Assembly: GCA_014238415.1 (NCBI GenBank)
Contig: JABABA010000023.1
Span: forward strand, 1-64,000
Length of the DNA stretch: 64,000 nucleotides
Reading direction: 5' to 3'
Origin: Planctomycetota bacterium
GTDB lineage: Bacteria; Planctomycetota; UBA1135; GCA-002686595
Shown here one piece after another: positions 7,271 to 15,551 of this stretch. The notes beneath the pieces were generated by a model that saw only the letters and a list, made by a program, of their open reading frames with translations, had not been told where the DNA came from and did no database searches. Within the stretch, counting starts at the first letter, position 1. Each line of letters opens with the position of its first letter. Made by a program: the position numbers and the translations under genes.

Positions 7271-10039
7271 ATGCTGAATATCTTCACACTCTTGCTCTTG
7301 GCTGCTCCGGGCGGCGATGCTGTGGTTCTGCGAGCTGGAACCATTCACCTTGTGCAAGACGACAAGGTGCTGCACGACTCCGCTATCCTGGTAGAAGACG
7401 GCAAAATCGTTGCAATCGGGCCTGACCTTGAGACACCGCTTGGTGTTCGGGAGGTGGACTATGGTCCTGACGCGACCATCGTTCCGGGGTTTGTTGCCGC
7501 CGATAGCCCCTACGGGGCTGGAGGATCTGCTGATCGCAGCGCTGCTCCAATGCTGCGGGCTATTGACAACTTTGACCCTTACTCGCGCTACACAACTGCT
7601 CTTTCGGGCGGTGTAACCACCTGTTATCTGAACCCCGGTGTCGATCGCTTGATTGCGGGTCAAGGGGCCGTCGTGAAGGTAAAGGGAGACAGTCCCGAGG
7701 ACTACCTGCTGCTAAAGGCTGCTTCGATTCAGGGCAGCATCTCAAATAGCGCGCGTAACACGACTGCCTATTGGGAGCCGCCATTGCCCGCCACGGTCGA
7801 TGTAGGCCTGGGCGTTGCTCAGCCTCAACTGCCGCACTCCACCATGGGCGCGATTGTCGGTCTGCAGGAGTTGTTTGACTTTGCACAGGGAAACCAGGCT
7901 CAGGCCAGCGAGTGGGGCGCCGCTGCGGGGCCAGCCCTGGCCCAGGCGATCTCCGATGGCCTGCGTTGGCGAATGGCAGTTGACGATCCGCGACAGACCG
8001 TTGCCCTGTTGGACTTCTTTGGGGGAGTTCAGCAGTCCTTGGTGCTTGAGGGCAGCGCAGGGTTCGCAGGTCTAGCGGATGAGTTGTCCGCTGCAGGGGT
8101 CTCGGTAATTTTCAAACCGGGGCAGGGACAGTCTTCAAGCGCCCCCTCGTTCGTCTTCTCGGGCGGCTCGTTCTTTACGATCAGCTCTTCTCCTCAGAGC
8201 AGTGCGGGTAAGGCGCTGGCTAAAGACTTGCTCTCTGCTTCGCAACTGGCGGAAGCCGGTGTGCGCGTGGCCGTTGCGACTCCCCGAGGCATATCCATCC
8301 GAGAGCTGCTGATGCGTGCAAACCTAGCACGGCGCGGCGGCATGTCTCCTGAGAATGCTCTGCGGGCGATCACGTTGAACGCCGCTGAGATCCTCGGCGT
8401 AGAAGATCGAGTTGGCAGCCTGGCCGTTGGCAAGGATGCGGACTTCGTGATTCTCAATGGAACTCCCTTGAATCATGAAACCCGTGTACTGGCTACATGG
8501 GTTGATGGAGAGCTTGCATGGGAGAGCTCGAGCTTCTCTGCCACTGTGATTGCAGTGGATGAATTGCATCTAGGTGATGGCACTGTGCTAAGTCCAGGTG
8601 AAGTGTTGATGCAATCGGGCCGTATAGTTGAAGTGGGGCGTCATGTGGCTCGGCCCCGGGCCGCGAAGGTTGTGCGCGGTGTGGCAGCTATGCCCGGTGC
8701 AATCGATGCTTGGGGTCATTTGGGCTTGGAGGGTTCGGGTAAGAGCTTCAATGCGAGCTTTGACCTTTCACGAATAGTTGAACCTGGCAGCAATGAGGAT
8801 CGCGATGTCGCGGCCTCTGGTGTTACCACGGTAAACATGGCTCCAAAGAGTGCATCTCATGGATCGACATTCATGACCTACAAGCCGGTTGGTACCGTTC
8901 CCAGTTCAATGATCTTGAGCAACCCTGCGGGCATGTGGCTGGTTTGGGACCATTCGATACCGTCTATGGCTGGAGCGGCTGTTCGCGATATTCTTGGTAA
9001 GGCTGAGACCTACAAGAAGAAGTGGGAGGAGTATGAGGCCAAGTTGGCCGCATGGACCCCTCCAGCGCCTGAAGCTGATGATGGAGATGATGACGAGGAC
9101 GAAGACGAAGACGATGGTGCTGAAGAGGACGAAGACGACGACAAGAAGAAGAAGAAACCCAAGAAGAAGCCCGATGCAATCGGCTGCACTGGGACCTGGG
9201 AGTCCGGTAACACGCGTCTGCGCTTGATCGAAAAGGAAGGGGAACTCGAGGGTTACCTGCGCCTGGATGGCGTTTCCGATCTAATCATCGTCAGCGGTAC
9301 AAGAGATGAGCATGAGGTCAGTCTGAACGGCCAGTCCGGGCCCGATTCGATCAGCCTGAGCTTGACCCAGGAGTTCGAAGAAAACGATGTGGACCAACCG
9401 CGCTTTGAAGGGAAGTACACAATCGGTGAAGCTGAGGCCCAGGATGTGACCTGGCCCCGTACTGGTACCGACTATCCAATGGCTTCAATGCCCGAGCGCC
9501 GCAAGGTGGCCGAGGCAAAACCTCCCAAGGGCACTCCCAAGTCGCCAGGCATCAACCCAGGATTGGAGCCTATCCGTCAGGCCATGCTAGGTAGGGGCGC
9601 GGTGCTGGTCAGCATCAATAATTCTGAGCAACTCAACGAATGTCTCTCGGTGTTCAAGCAGTATGGCATCCGTCCGGTGCTGGCTGGAAGTGCCCGTCCG
9701 AGTTCCAGCCACGCCAGGCTGATCTCTGGCGTACTGCTAGGAAGGATTTCAAGTACGCCGCCGCCCTCAGGCATTCCTTTCATGATGCGTACGCGTGCTG
9801 AAGCTGAAGCGGCAGACTTATTGAACGACGTTTCACTTGAGGTGGGGAGAGGGCTCTCTCCCACAGCAGCCGTGCGGTGCCTGACCGGGTACCCGGCCGA
9901 GATGTTGGGAGTTTCTCATAGGGTTGGGTTGTTGAAAGCGGGCCGCGACGCGGATCTCGTCCTTTTTGATGGGCCACCTCTGCATCCGTCCAGTCAAGTC
10001 TTAAAGGTTTGGGTCTATGGCAAGGAGGTGTCCCGTTAG
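7271..10039 (+). CDS. Two-unit secreted amidohydrolase-like protein (array units 5 and 6)
   Basis: At 922 aa this is twice the family length and holds two amidohydrolase-like units in tandem, about residues 1-415 and 420-922, each with its own composite domain and C-terminal signature (VGSLAVGKDADFVILNGTPL and VGLLKAGRDADLVLFDGPPL). The ATG at 7271 is chosen because the signal-like LNIFTLLLLAAPG follows it; in-frame codons upstream lie inside the previous gene. In unit 5 the metal site is PGFVAADSP (72-80), with Asp and Pro for the histidines. In unit 6 it is PGAIDAWGH (about 476-484), with the first His replaced by Trp and the second kept. Residues about 596-636 form an Asp/Glu tract followed by a Lys tract, preceding a small inserted beta-rich domain. 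Confidence 0.85.
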   Translation: MLNIFTLLLLAAPGGDAVVLRAGTIHLVQDDKVLHDSAILVEDGKIVAIGPDLETPLGVREVDYGPDATIVPGFVAADSPYGAGGSADRSAAPMLRAIDNFDPYSRYTTALSGGVTTCYLNPGVDRLIAGQGAVVKVKGDSPEDYLLLKAASIQGSISNSARNTTAYWEPPLPATVDVGLGVAQPQLPHSTMGAIVGLQELFDFAQGNQAQASEWGAAAGPALAQAISDGLRWRMAVDDPRQTVALLDFFGGVQQSLVLEGSAGFAGLADELSAAGVSVIFKPGQGQSSSAPSFVFSGGSFFTISSSPQSSAGKALAKDLLSASQLAEAGVRVAVATPRGISIRELLMRANLARRGGMSPENALRAITLNAAEILGVEDRVGSLAVGKDADFVILNGTPLNHETRVLATWVDGELAWESSSFSATVIAVDELHLGDGTVLSPGEVLMQSGRIVEVGRHVARPRAAKVVRGVAAMPGAIDAWGHLGLEGSGKSFNASFDLSRIVEPGSNEDRDVAASGVTTVNMAPKSASHGSTFMTYKPVGTVPSSMILSNPAGMWLVWDHSIPSMAGAAVRDILGKAETYKKKWEEYEAKLAAWTPPAPEADDGDDDEDEDEDDGAEEDEDDDKKKKKPKKKPDAIGCTGTWESGNTRLRLIEKEGELEGYLRLDGVSDLIIVSGTRDEHEVSLNGQSGPDSISLSLTQEFEENDVDQPRFEGKYTIGEAEAQDVTWPRTGTDYPMASMPERRKVAEAKPPKGTPKSPGINPGLEPIRQAMLGRGAVLVSINNSEQLNECLSVFKQYGIRPVLAGSARPSSSHARLISGVLLGRISSTPPPSGIPFMMRTRAEAEAADLLNDVSLEVGRGLSPTAAVRCLTGYPAEMLGVSHRVGLLKAGRDADLVLFDGPPLHPSSQVLKVWVYGKEVSR

Positions 10040-10051
10040 GGCGCTAGGAAC

Positions 10052-11404
10052 ATGAAGAAAACAAAATATACTTTGATCGCGCTGGGCATTTCGATCTTGA
10101 TTGCCCCAGCCTTCGCCGGCGATATGGGGGCTGAGCAAGGCGATAGCCAAAAAGGAGCGAACTTCCGTATTGCCAGTGAAGGAGAATTGGATCCTGGCGC
10201 CGTCGGGGGAAAAGGGCTCGCGATTTTTTCCAAGAAGATTGTGCTTTGCGAATGGCAGGGCCGCGATGTGATCAACAACGGCGTGATCATGATTCGCGAC
10301 GGGAAGATTGAGGCGGTGGGCAATCGCGGCGAATTGCTACCTCCTCCGGGCTACGCCCTGTTGGATGTGGGCGATCAGTGGATCACTCCCGGTTTGGTGG
10401 AGATGCACTGTCATATCGCCGGACGATTTGGTCTGAACGACATGGTCTATCTTGCCAATCCTGGCATTAGGGCCTCGGCAGACGTGTTTGCAGGCAACTC
10501 TCAGTTGGACAAGGCGCTTGGTGGCGGTGTGACTACGGTGCTCTATATCCCTGGGTCGGGAACCAATGTTGGCGGTCAGGGCGTGTTGCTGCGGACCGGT
10601 TTTGCCACCTACGAGGCAGCCATCATCAAGAACCCGGGCTCGCTCAAGCTGGCTCAGGCAGGCAATCCGGAGCGTTGGTTGATCAGGCCGGGTCGAACAT
10701 TCATGAACTGGAACACTCGTCTGACCTTCAAGAAGGGTGTGGCCTATGCCCAGGAGTGGGAGGCCTACGAACGCGACGGCGGGGTCATGCCGCGCAAAGA
10801 TCCCCAATGGGAGGTCTTTCGCAACCTGCGCAAGCGCGACATTCACATATCGACCCACACCCAGATCTATCAGGTTGTGCTGATGACCATCACCCTGGTG
10901 CACGATGAGCTGGGACTGCCGTTCTTTATCGACCACGGCACGTTTGATTCCTACCGAGTGGCTGAAGAAGCGGAGAAGCGGGGTATTTTTGCGTGCCTCG
11001 GCCCACGTAACATCGACGTACCGAGCGCCAGCTTCCGGAGGTTTGGCGGCTCCAATCCTGAGCGCCTCCAAGGCGTTGCCGCGGGCTATCAGGAGAGCGG
11101 ATTCACGCGGATCGGTTTCAATACTGATTCCCCCGTGATTCCCCAGGAAGAGTTGCAGCTTCAAGCCTCCATGGCCGTGCGTTATGGCTTTGATGAATCC
11201 CAAATGGGCACCCTGCGTGGCCTGACCATTGTCCCTGCCATGGCGGGCGGTATTGGAGATCAGGTTGGCAGCCTCGAGGTCGGTAAATTTGCCGATATCT
11301 TGATCACCACCGGTGACATTACTGACCCACGTCACTCAGTTGAGCTTGTCTTGCAGCAGGGCCAGGTGGTCTACGACGCCGTGAACCAAAAGCGCCGCTG
11401 GTAA
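10052..11404 (+). CDS. Secreted amidohydrolase with intact metal site (array unit 7)
   Basis: 450 aa with signal peptide (residues 1-22). Unlike most neighbours it keeps every residue expected of a metal-dependent amidohydrolase: H119-x-H121 in PGLVEMHCH, a histidine at 269 (HISTHTQ), a histidine at 295 (FIDHGTF) and the catalytic Asp at 359 (FNTDSP). The C-terminal signature is VGSLEVGKFADILITTGD. COG1228-type enzymes of this group hydrolyse cyclic amides, peptides or imides; the substrate here is unknown. It is closely similar over its full length to the next gene (shared GVxTVLxIPGSG and GGQGVLL blocks), so the two look like a recent duplication or a heteromeric pair. Confidence 0.9.
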   Translation: MKKTKYTLIALGISILIAPAFAGDMGAEQGDSQKGANFRIASEGELDPGAVGGKGLAIFSKKIVLCEWQGRDVINNGVIMIRDGKIEAVGNRGELLPPPGYALLDVGDQWITPGLVEMHCHIAGRFGLNDMVYLANPGIRASADVFAGNSQLDKALGGGVTTVLYIPGSGTNVGGQGVLLRTGFATYEAAIIKNPGSLKLAQAGNPERWLIRPGRTFMNWNTRLTFKKGVAYAQEWEAYERDGGVMPRKDPQWEVFRNLRKRDIHISTHTQIYQVVLMTITLVHDELGLPFFIDHGTFDSYRVAEEAEKRGIFACLGPRNIDVPSASFRRFGGSNPERLQGVAAGYQESGFTRIGFNTDSPVIPQEELQLQASMAVRYGFDESQMGTLRGLTIVPAMAGGIGDQVGSLEVGKFADILITTGDITDPRHSVELVLQQGQVVYDAVNQKRRW

Positions 11405-11420
11405 TACGAACTGATCTTCC

Positions 11421-12698
11421 ATGTCCTGTTCCCTGCACCTTCGACTGCTGACTCTTGCTCTCTTGGGCATGGGGCTGTCGGCACGTGCACAGACGCCTGC
11501 CGGAGAACCGGGTGGCGCGGGCCTTGCAATTCTGACTCACAAGGCCCTGGTAGTGCCCCTTGAGGGTGCTCAGGTGATCAACAACGCAATGATCCTGGTT
11601 CGTGATGGATGCATTGAAGCTGTGGGCTCGCAAGCCGAAATGGTGGCACCAAACGGCTATGAGATCATGGACGCGGGCAGCAATTGGGTTTGTCCTGGGT
11701 TCATAGACCTGCACTCCCATATTGCTGGCACTTTCGGCTTGAACGATACGGTCTACCAGACCAACCCTGGATTGCGGATTACGCCGGCGGTGATTCCTGG
11801 CAATCCACGTCTCAAGTTGGCTCTGGCGGGAGGTGTTTCCACTGTGCTTTTCATTCCTGGTTCCGGTTCCAATATGGGAGGCCAGGGCGTGCTTCTGAAC
11901 GTTGGCGCGGAGAAGTACGAGGAAATGGAAATTCGCAGTCCTGGTTCTCTCAAGATCGCCCAAGGAGACAACCCGAAACGCTGGGGCTACGGAATGGGTC
12001 GTATCATGATGGCCTGGAACTTGCGCCAGGATCTCCTGCGCGGCAAGGCCTATGCCGCCAAATGGCAGGTATATGAGCGTGATGGCGGCGTCGAGCCCCA
12101 GCGTGATATCCGATTGGATGTATTTCGGGATCTGGCAACGCGCAAGACACAGATCTCAACCCATACCCAGTACTACCGCCTGGTATTGACCACCATCGTC
12201 ATGTTGGCGAGGGAGTTCGGTTTTGCCACCTATATCGACCATGGCTCATTTGATAGCTATCTGACCACGCCACTGGCCATAGAGGAAGGGGTCGCAGCCA
12301 TTCTGGGCCCCCGCCAGGTCATGTGGCCTCGGCCCCCCACCTATGACACGGAAGGCCAGGTTCACGGTAGCGCTTGGGGCTTTCAGAAGCTCGGGCACGA
12401 GCGCATCGGGTTCAATACGGATGCGCCGGTGGTGCCCGCGGAGGAACTCTCTCTGCAAGCTGCCATGGGAGTGCGGTATGGCATGGATGATTCTCATGCG
12501 GATGGCATCCGTGGATTGACATGCATTCCAGCTGTGACCAGTGGCTTGGAGAACAAGATCGGCAGTCTCGTCAAGGGCCTTGACGCAGACTTCTTGATCA
12601 TCACAGGTGACCCGGTGGACCCACGCACCAGCGTTGAGGCCGTCTATCAAAAAGGCCGCCGTGTTTACGACACTCACACCAACCGGAGACGTTGGTAA
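11421..12698 (+). CDS. Secreted amidohydrolase with intact metal site (array unit 8)
   Basis: 425 aa with signal peptide (residues 1-24, ending SARAQ). The metal site is complete: H98-x-H100 in PGFIDLHSH, H248 in QISTHTQ, H274 in YIDHGSF and catalytic D334 in FNTDAP. It is paralogous to unit 7 across the entire length, including the C-terminal RRRW, and begins 16 bases after it. With unit 7 it is one of only two array proteins expected to be hydrolases. The stop overlaps the next start by one base (TAATG), so it is translationally linked to a degenerate unit. Confidence 0.9.
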   Translation: MSCSLHLRLLTLALLGMGLSARAQTPAGEPGGAGLAILTHKALVVPLEGAQVINNAMILVRDGCIEAVGSQAEMVAPNGYEIMDAGSNWVCPGFIDLHSHIAGTFGLNDTVYQTNPGLRITPAVIPGNPRLKLALAGGVSTVLFIPGSGSNMGGQGVLLNVGAEKYEEMEIRSPGSLKIAQGDNPKRWGYGMGRIMMAWNLRQDLLRGKAYAAKWQVYERDGGVEPQRDIRLDVFRDLATRKTQISTHTQYYRLVLTTIVMLAREFGFATYIDHGSFDSYLTTPLAIEEGVAAILGPRQVMWPRPPTYDTEGQVHGSAWGFQKLGHERIGFNTDAPVVPAEELSLQAAMGVRYGMDDSHADGIRGLTCIPAVTSGLENKIGSLVKGLDADFLIITGDPVDPRTSVEAVYQKGRRVYDTHTNRRRW

Positions 12699-14005
12699 TG
12701 CTCTCATTGACTTTTTCTTTGACCCCCCGAACCCGCTCGTATTGCGAGTGGGTAGGAAGACTTATGATGCTCACGATGCTGCTGATGGCCGCTGCTCCAA
12801 GTATGGCGGCGCACCCGGGAGACTTGCTGGCGATACGCGCCAGGCACCTGATGACAGGTTCCGGCGAGACACTTGAACATGCCGTCCTGCTGTTAGAAGA
12901 CGGCAAGATCATCATCGTTGGCGAGGACCTGCCTATTGAACGCGGTATTCCCGTGCTTGAATTGGATGAAGATCAATGGGTCGTACCTGGTCTGGTGAAC
13001 TGCTACACGCGCTATGGCATGAGAGCCTCGGGTTACAGCGATTTGCGTCCCAACATGAAAGCTGTGGACGAACTGAGTCTCAACAGGCGGTCCAGCGTCT
13101 CGGGCATGGTGCGCTTTGGGGTCACTACTGCGGGCCTCTATCCGGCTGGGCGCGGGATTCCTGGTCAGGCCACTGTGGTTTGTACCTCGCCGGGCGGCTC
13201 GACCTCGGAATTGATGTCGGAAATGGTCATGCGTGAAACCGCCTACCTCAAGGCGATAGTGGGCAACACCTCCACCGGCAAGCGTTACTTGCGCGACGGT
13301 TTCAAGGAAGCGGACAAGTGGTTGGAAAAAGAGGCCAAGAACCGTGAAAAGTACGACAAGGACAAGGAAAAGGCCGAAAAGGAAAAGGACAAGGACAAGA
13401 AGAAGGAAAAGCTAGCCGAGCTCGGCGAATACAAGCCCCTGCCTCCTAGCGCAAAGGGCCAGGCTTTCTTGGATCTACGCGCCAACAAGATCAGCCTTTT
13501 GGCGTCGATCAACAAGTCCGCTGACTACCTGCACTTCTTAGATGCCTTGGGCGAAGAGGAGGTGGATTGGGACCTGCGCCTGCCCCTTTCCAGTGAATGC
13601 GATATTTATCACGTCAAGGACAAGATTGCTGAGTCTGGAGCCCGCATCATTGTGGAGCCCATGATCACTTTGCAACGGGCTACCCTTCGACAACGCAACC
13701 TGCCAGCAGAATTACAACGGGCCGGCGCAAAGTTGGTGTTGGTTCCTCGAACTGAATCAGCAATGGGTGATTGGTTCCGAGATGTTGGAGTGATGGTTGG
13801 CGCTGGCCTGGATCGTGACGTAGCCCTCAGGGCTATGACCCTTGAGCCGGCGGACCTGCTCGGCGTGGCCGATCAAGTGGGCAGCCTGGAAGCTGGAAAA
13901 GAAGCCAATCTTATCGTGCTCTCTGGCGACCCCTTCGAAGCGAACACCAAGGTTGTGGCTGTCATGGCCCGAGGCAGAATCGCCTACGGCGAGGATGAAC
14001 TGTGA
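12698..14005 (+). CDS. Secreted amidohydrolase-like protein, HxH lost (array unit 9)
   Basis: 435 aa from the ATG that overlaps the preceding stop (TAATG). A second in-frame ATG at 12764 follows a purine-rich AGGAAG and begins directly at a compact signal sequence (MMLTMLLMAAAPSMA), so it may be the true start. The metal-site segment reads PGLVNCYTR (97-105), giving Tyr and Arg for the two histidines. Residues about 200-247 form a strongly charged Lys/Glu/Asp helix. The C-terminal block VGSLEAGKEANLIVLSGDPF is conserved. Predicted non-catalytic envelope protein. It ends in TGATG shared with the next gene. Confidence 0.82.
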   Translation: MLSLTFSLTPRTRSYCEWVGRLMMLTMLLMAAAPSMAAHPGDLLAIRARHLMTGSGETLEHAVLLLEDGKIIIVGEDLPIERGIPVLELDEDQWVVPGLVNCYTRYGMRASGYSDLRPNMKAVDELSLNRRSSVSGMVRFGVTTAGLYPAGRGIPGQATVVCTSPGGSTSELMSEMVMRETAYLKAIVGNTSTGKRYLRDGFKEADKWLEKEAKNREKYDKDKEKAEKEKDKDKKKEKLAELGEYKPLPPSAKGQAFLDLRANKISLLASINKSADYLHFLDALGEEEVDWDLRLPLSSECDIYHVKDKIAESGARIIVEPMITLQRATLRQRNLPAELQRAGAKLVLVPRTESAMGDWFRDVGVMVGAGLDRDVALRAMTLEPADLLGVADQVGSLEAGKEANLIVLSGDPFEANTKVVAVMARGRIAYGEDEL

Positions 14006-15459
14006 TGCTGAAGTTACAAAAGCAATTCCTGGGCCTCGGAGCCCTTTGGTCCTTGTTCCTGTTCTCGTTCCCTGTTCAGACCATGGCCGCTGTGGTCCTG
14101 GACGATGACGACAAGGAGGAGGAATCCGAAGAGGAGAAAGAGACCTGGGTCTACCTTGAGGGTGGAGATGTTTACACAGGGACAGGCGCCTTTTTACGGG
14201 GGGCTGGAATCCTCTGTCATAACGAGAAGATTGAGGCAGTCGGTTATGACATCGTTGTGCCTGAAGAAGCGGAAGTCCTCAACATCAAGGGCTATTCGGT
14301 CTATCCGGGTCTGATAGCCTTGAGTTCCCGAGGCCTCTTCGGCGGCAGTGGGTCTCTTGAGTACTCGGTCGATCCATTTTCCGACAACATGCTGCTGGCG
14401 GTGGCTAGCGGAATCACCGTTGCTGTGCAGGGCGATGAGGTGGGGCGGCTGAATCGCGGGCGTATCGATGGGGTTATTGTAGGCAAGCAGCGCTTTGCCA
14501 CCATGAGCTACTCCCTTTCGAATCCCGGAGGCCGTAAGTCTTTACGCGCGAAGTTTGACGGGGCTGAGGCTTATCTCCGCGAGTTGCGTGTTTGGGAAAT
14601 TGCGGTCAAGTCTAACAAGGATCTCAAAGAACCCAAGAAAAGTGGCGTGGACAGCAACGCCCTCAAGATCTTGCAGGGTACTGCGCGTGCGGTCTTTCGA
14701 GCAGACAGTCAGCAGGACCTCGTGGCTATCGCTCAACTTGCCCAGCGCTATGAATTCCGGCCCGTGATCCAGGGCTGTCGCGAGGGTTGGATCGTGGCGG
14801 CGGAACTCGGGCGCGCGGGCGCAACCGCGATCGTCAATGCACGAGAGCGCCGGAACAAGAGTGAGAACTTGGTGCGGCCCGGGGGCGCCTCAATTGAAAA
14901 CGCAGCGATCCTTCATAGCCATGGCGTGCAGGTCGCGGTTGTCCCCGCTTCCGCTGGTATCAGTATGGGCGGTATCGTGGGTCGGGATATCATGCACATG
15001 CCTGTGGAAGCTGCTTTTGCAGTGCGTGGCGGTCTGCCCGAGGACGTGGCAATCGCTTCCATGACTCAGGTTCCCGCCCGGCTATTGGGCCTTGAGCATC
15101 GTCTGGGCACTATTGAAGTAGGCAAAGACGCGGATCTGATTATTACTGACGGCGATCTCTTGCACTACAAGACCTTTGTTCAGTGGTCGGTGATAGCAGG
15201 CCGCATGGTCTATGACAAGGAGGCCGAACTCTATCTGGCCCACATTCGCCCACGGCCAGCTGAAGAGGTGGCACCCGAAGAGCCAGTTGTGCCCGGTGAA
15301 CGCGATGAGGAGATCATTGAGACGCCAGAGGAGGAAATTGATCCTCCGGTGGAGGATTCCGAAGAGCCGCCCGCAGAGGAACCGCCTCCCGCTGACGATG
15401 GGGGAGACCCGCTCCCAGCCCCAGAGGATCCGCCTCAAGAGGGCTCCGGCGACGATTGA
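14005..15459 (+). CDS. Secreted amidohydrolase-like protein with acidic tails (array unit 10)
   Basis: Last member of the array, 484 aa. The ATG at 14005 overlaps the previous stop (TGATG); the neighbouring GTG at 14002 is less likely. A signal peptide (residues 1-29) is followed at once by an acidic stretch DDDDKEEESEEEKE (33-46). The metal site is PGLIALSSR (101-109), with Ser and Arg for the histidines. The C-terminal signature LGTIEVGKDADLIITDGD is intact. The last 60 or so residues are an acidic, proline-rich tail (PEEP, EEPPAEEPPP), as in linkers or surface-exposed unstructured regions. No transmembrane anchor or sorting motif is visible. Confidence 0.82.
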   Translation: MLKLQKQFLGLGALWSLFLFSFPVQTMAAVVLDDDDKEEESEEEKETWVYLEGGDVYTGTGAFLRGAGILCHNEKIEAVGYDIVVPEEAEVLNIKGYSVYPGLIALSSRGLFGGSGSLEYSVDPFSDNMLLAVASGITVAVQGDEVGRLNRGRIDGVIVGKQRFATMSYSLSNPGGRKSLRAKFDGAEAYLRELRVWEIAVKSNKDLKEPKKSGVDSNALKILQGTARAVFRADSQQDLVAIAQLAQRYEFRPVIQGCREGWIVAAELGRAGATAIVNARERRNKSENLVRPGGASIENAAILHSHGVQVAVVPASAGISMGGIVGRDIMHMPVEAAFAVRGGLPEDVAIASMTQVPARLLGLEHRLGTIEVGKDADLIITDGDLLHYKTFVQWSVIAGRMVYDKEAELYLAHIRPRPAEEVAPEEPVVPGERDEEIIETPEEEIDPPVEDSEEPPAEEPPPADDGGDPLPAPEDPPQEGSGDD

Positions 15460-15551
15460 GTCATGGTCAGGGGGGTGCCTATGCCTTATTTCGACGAGCA
15501 TCCCAGTGGCCCCTGAGGTATCCAGCCGAGCGGGTCGCTACACTCCAAAGC

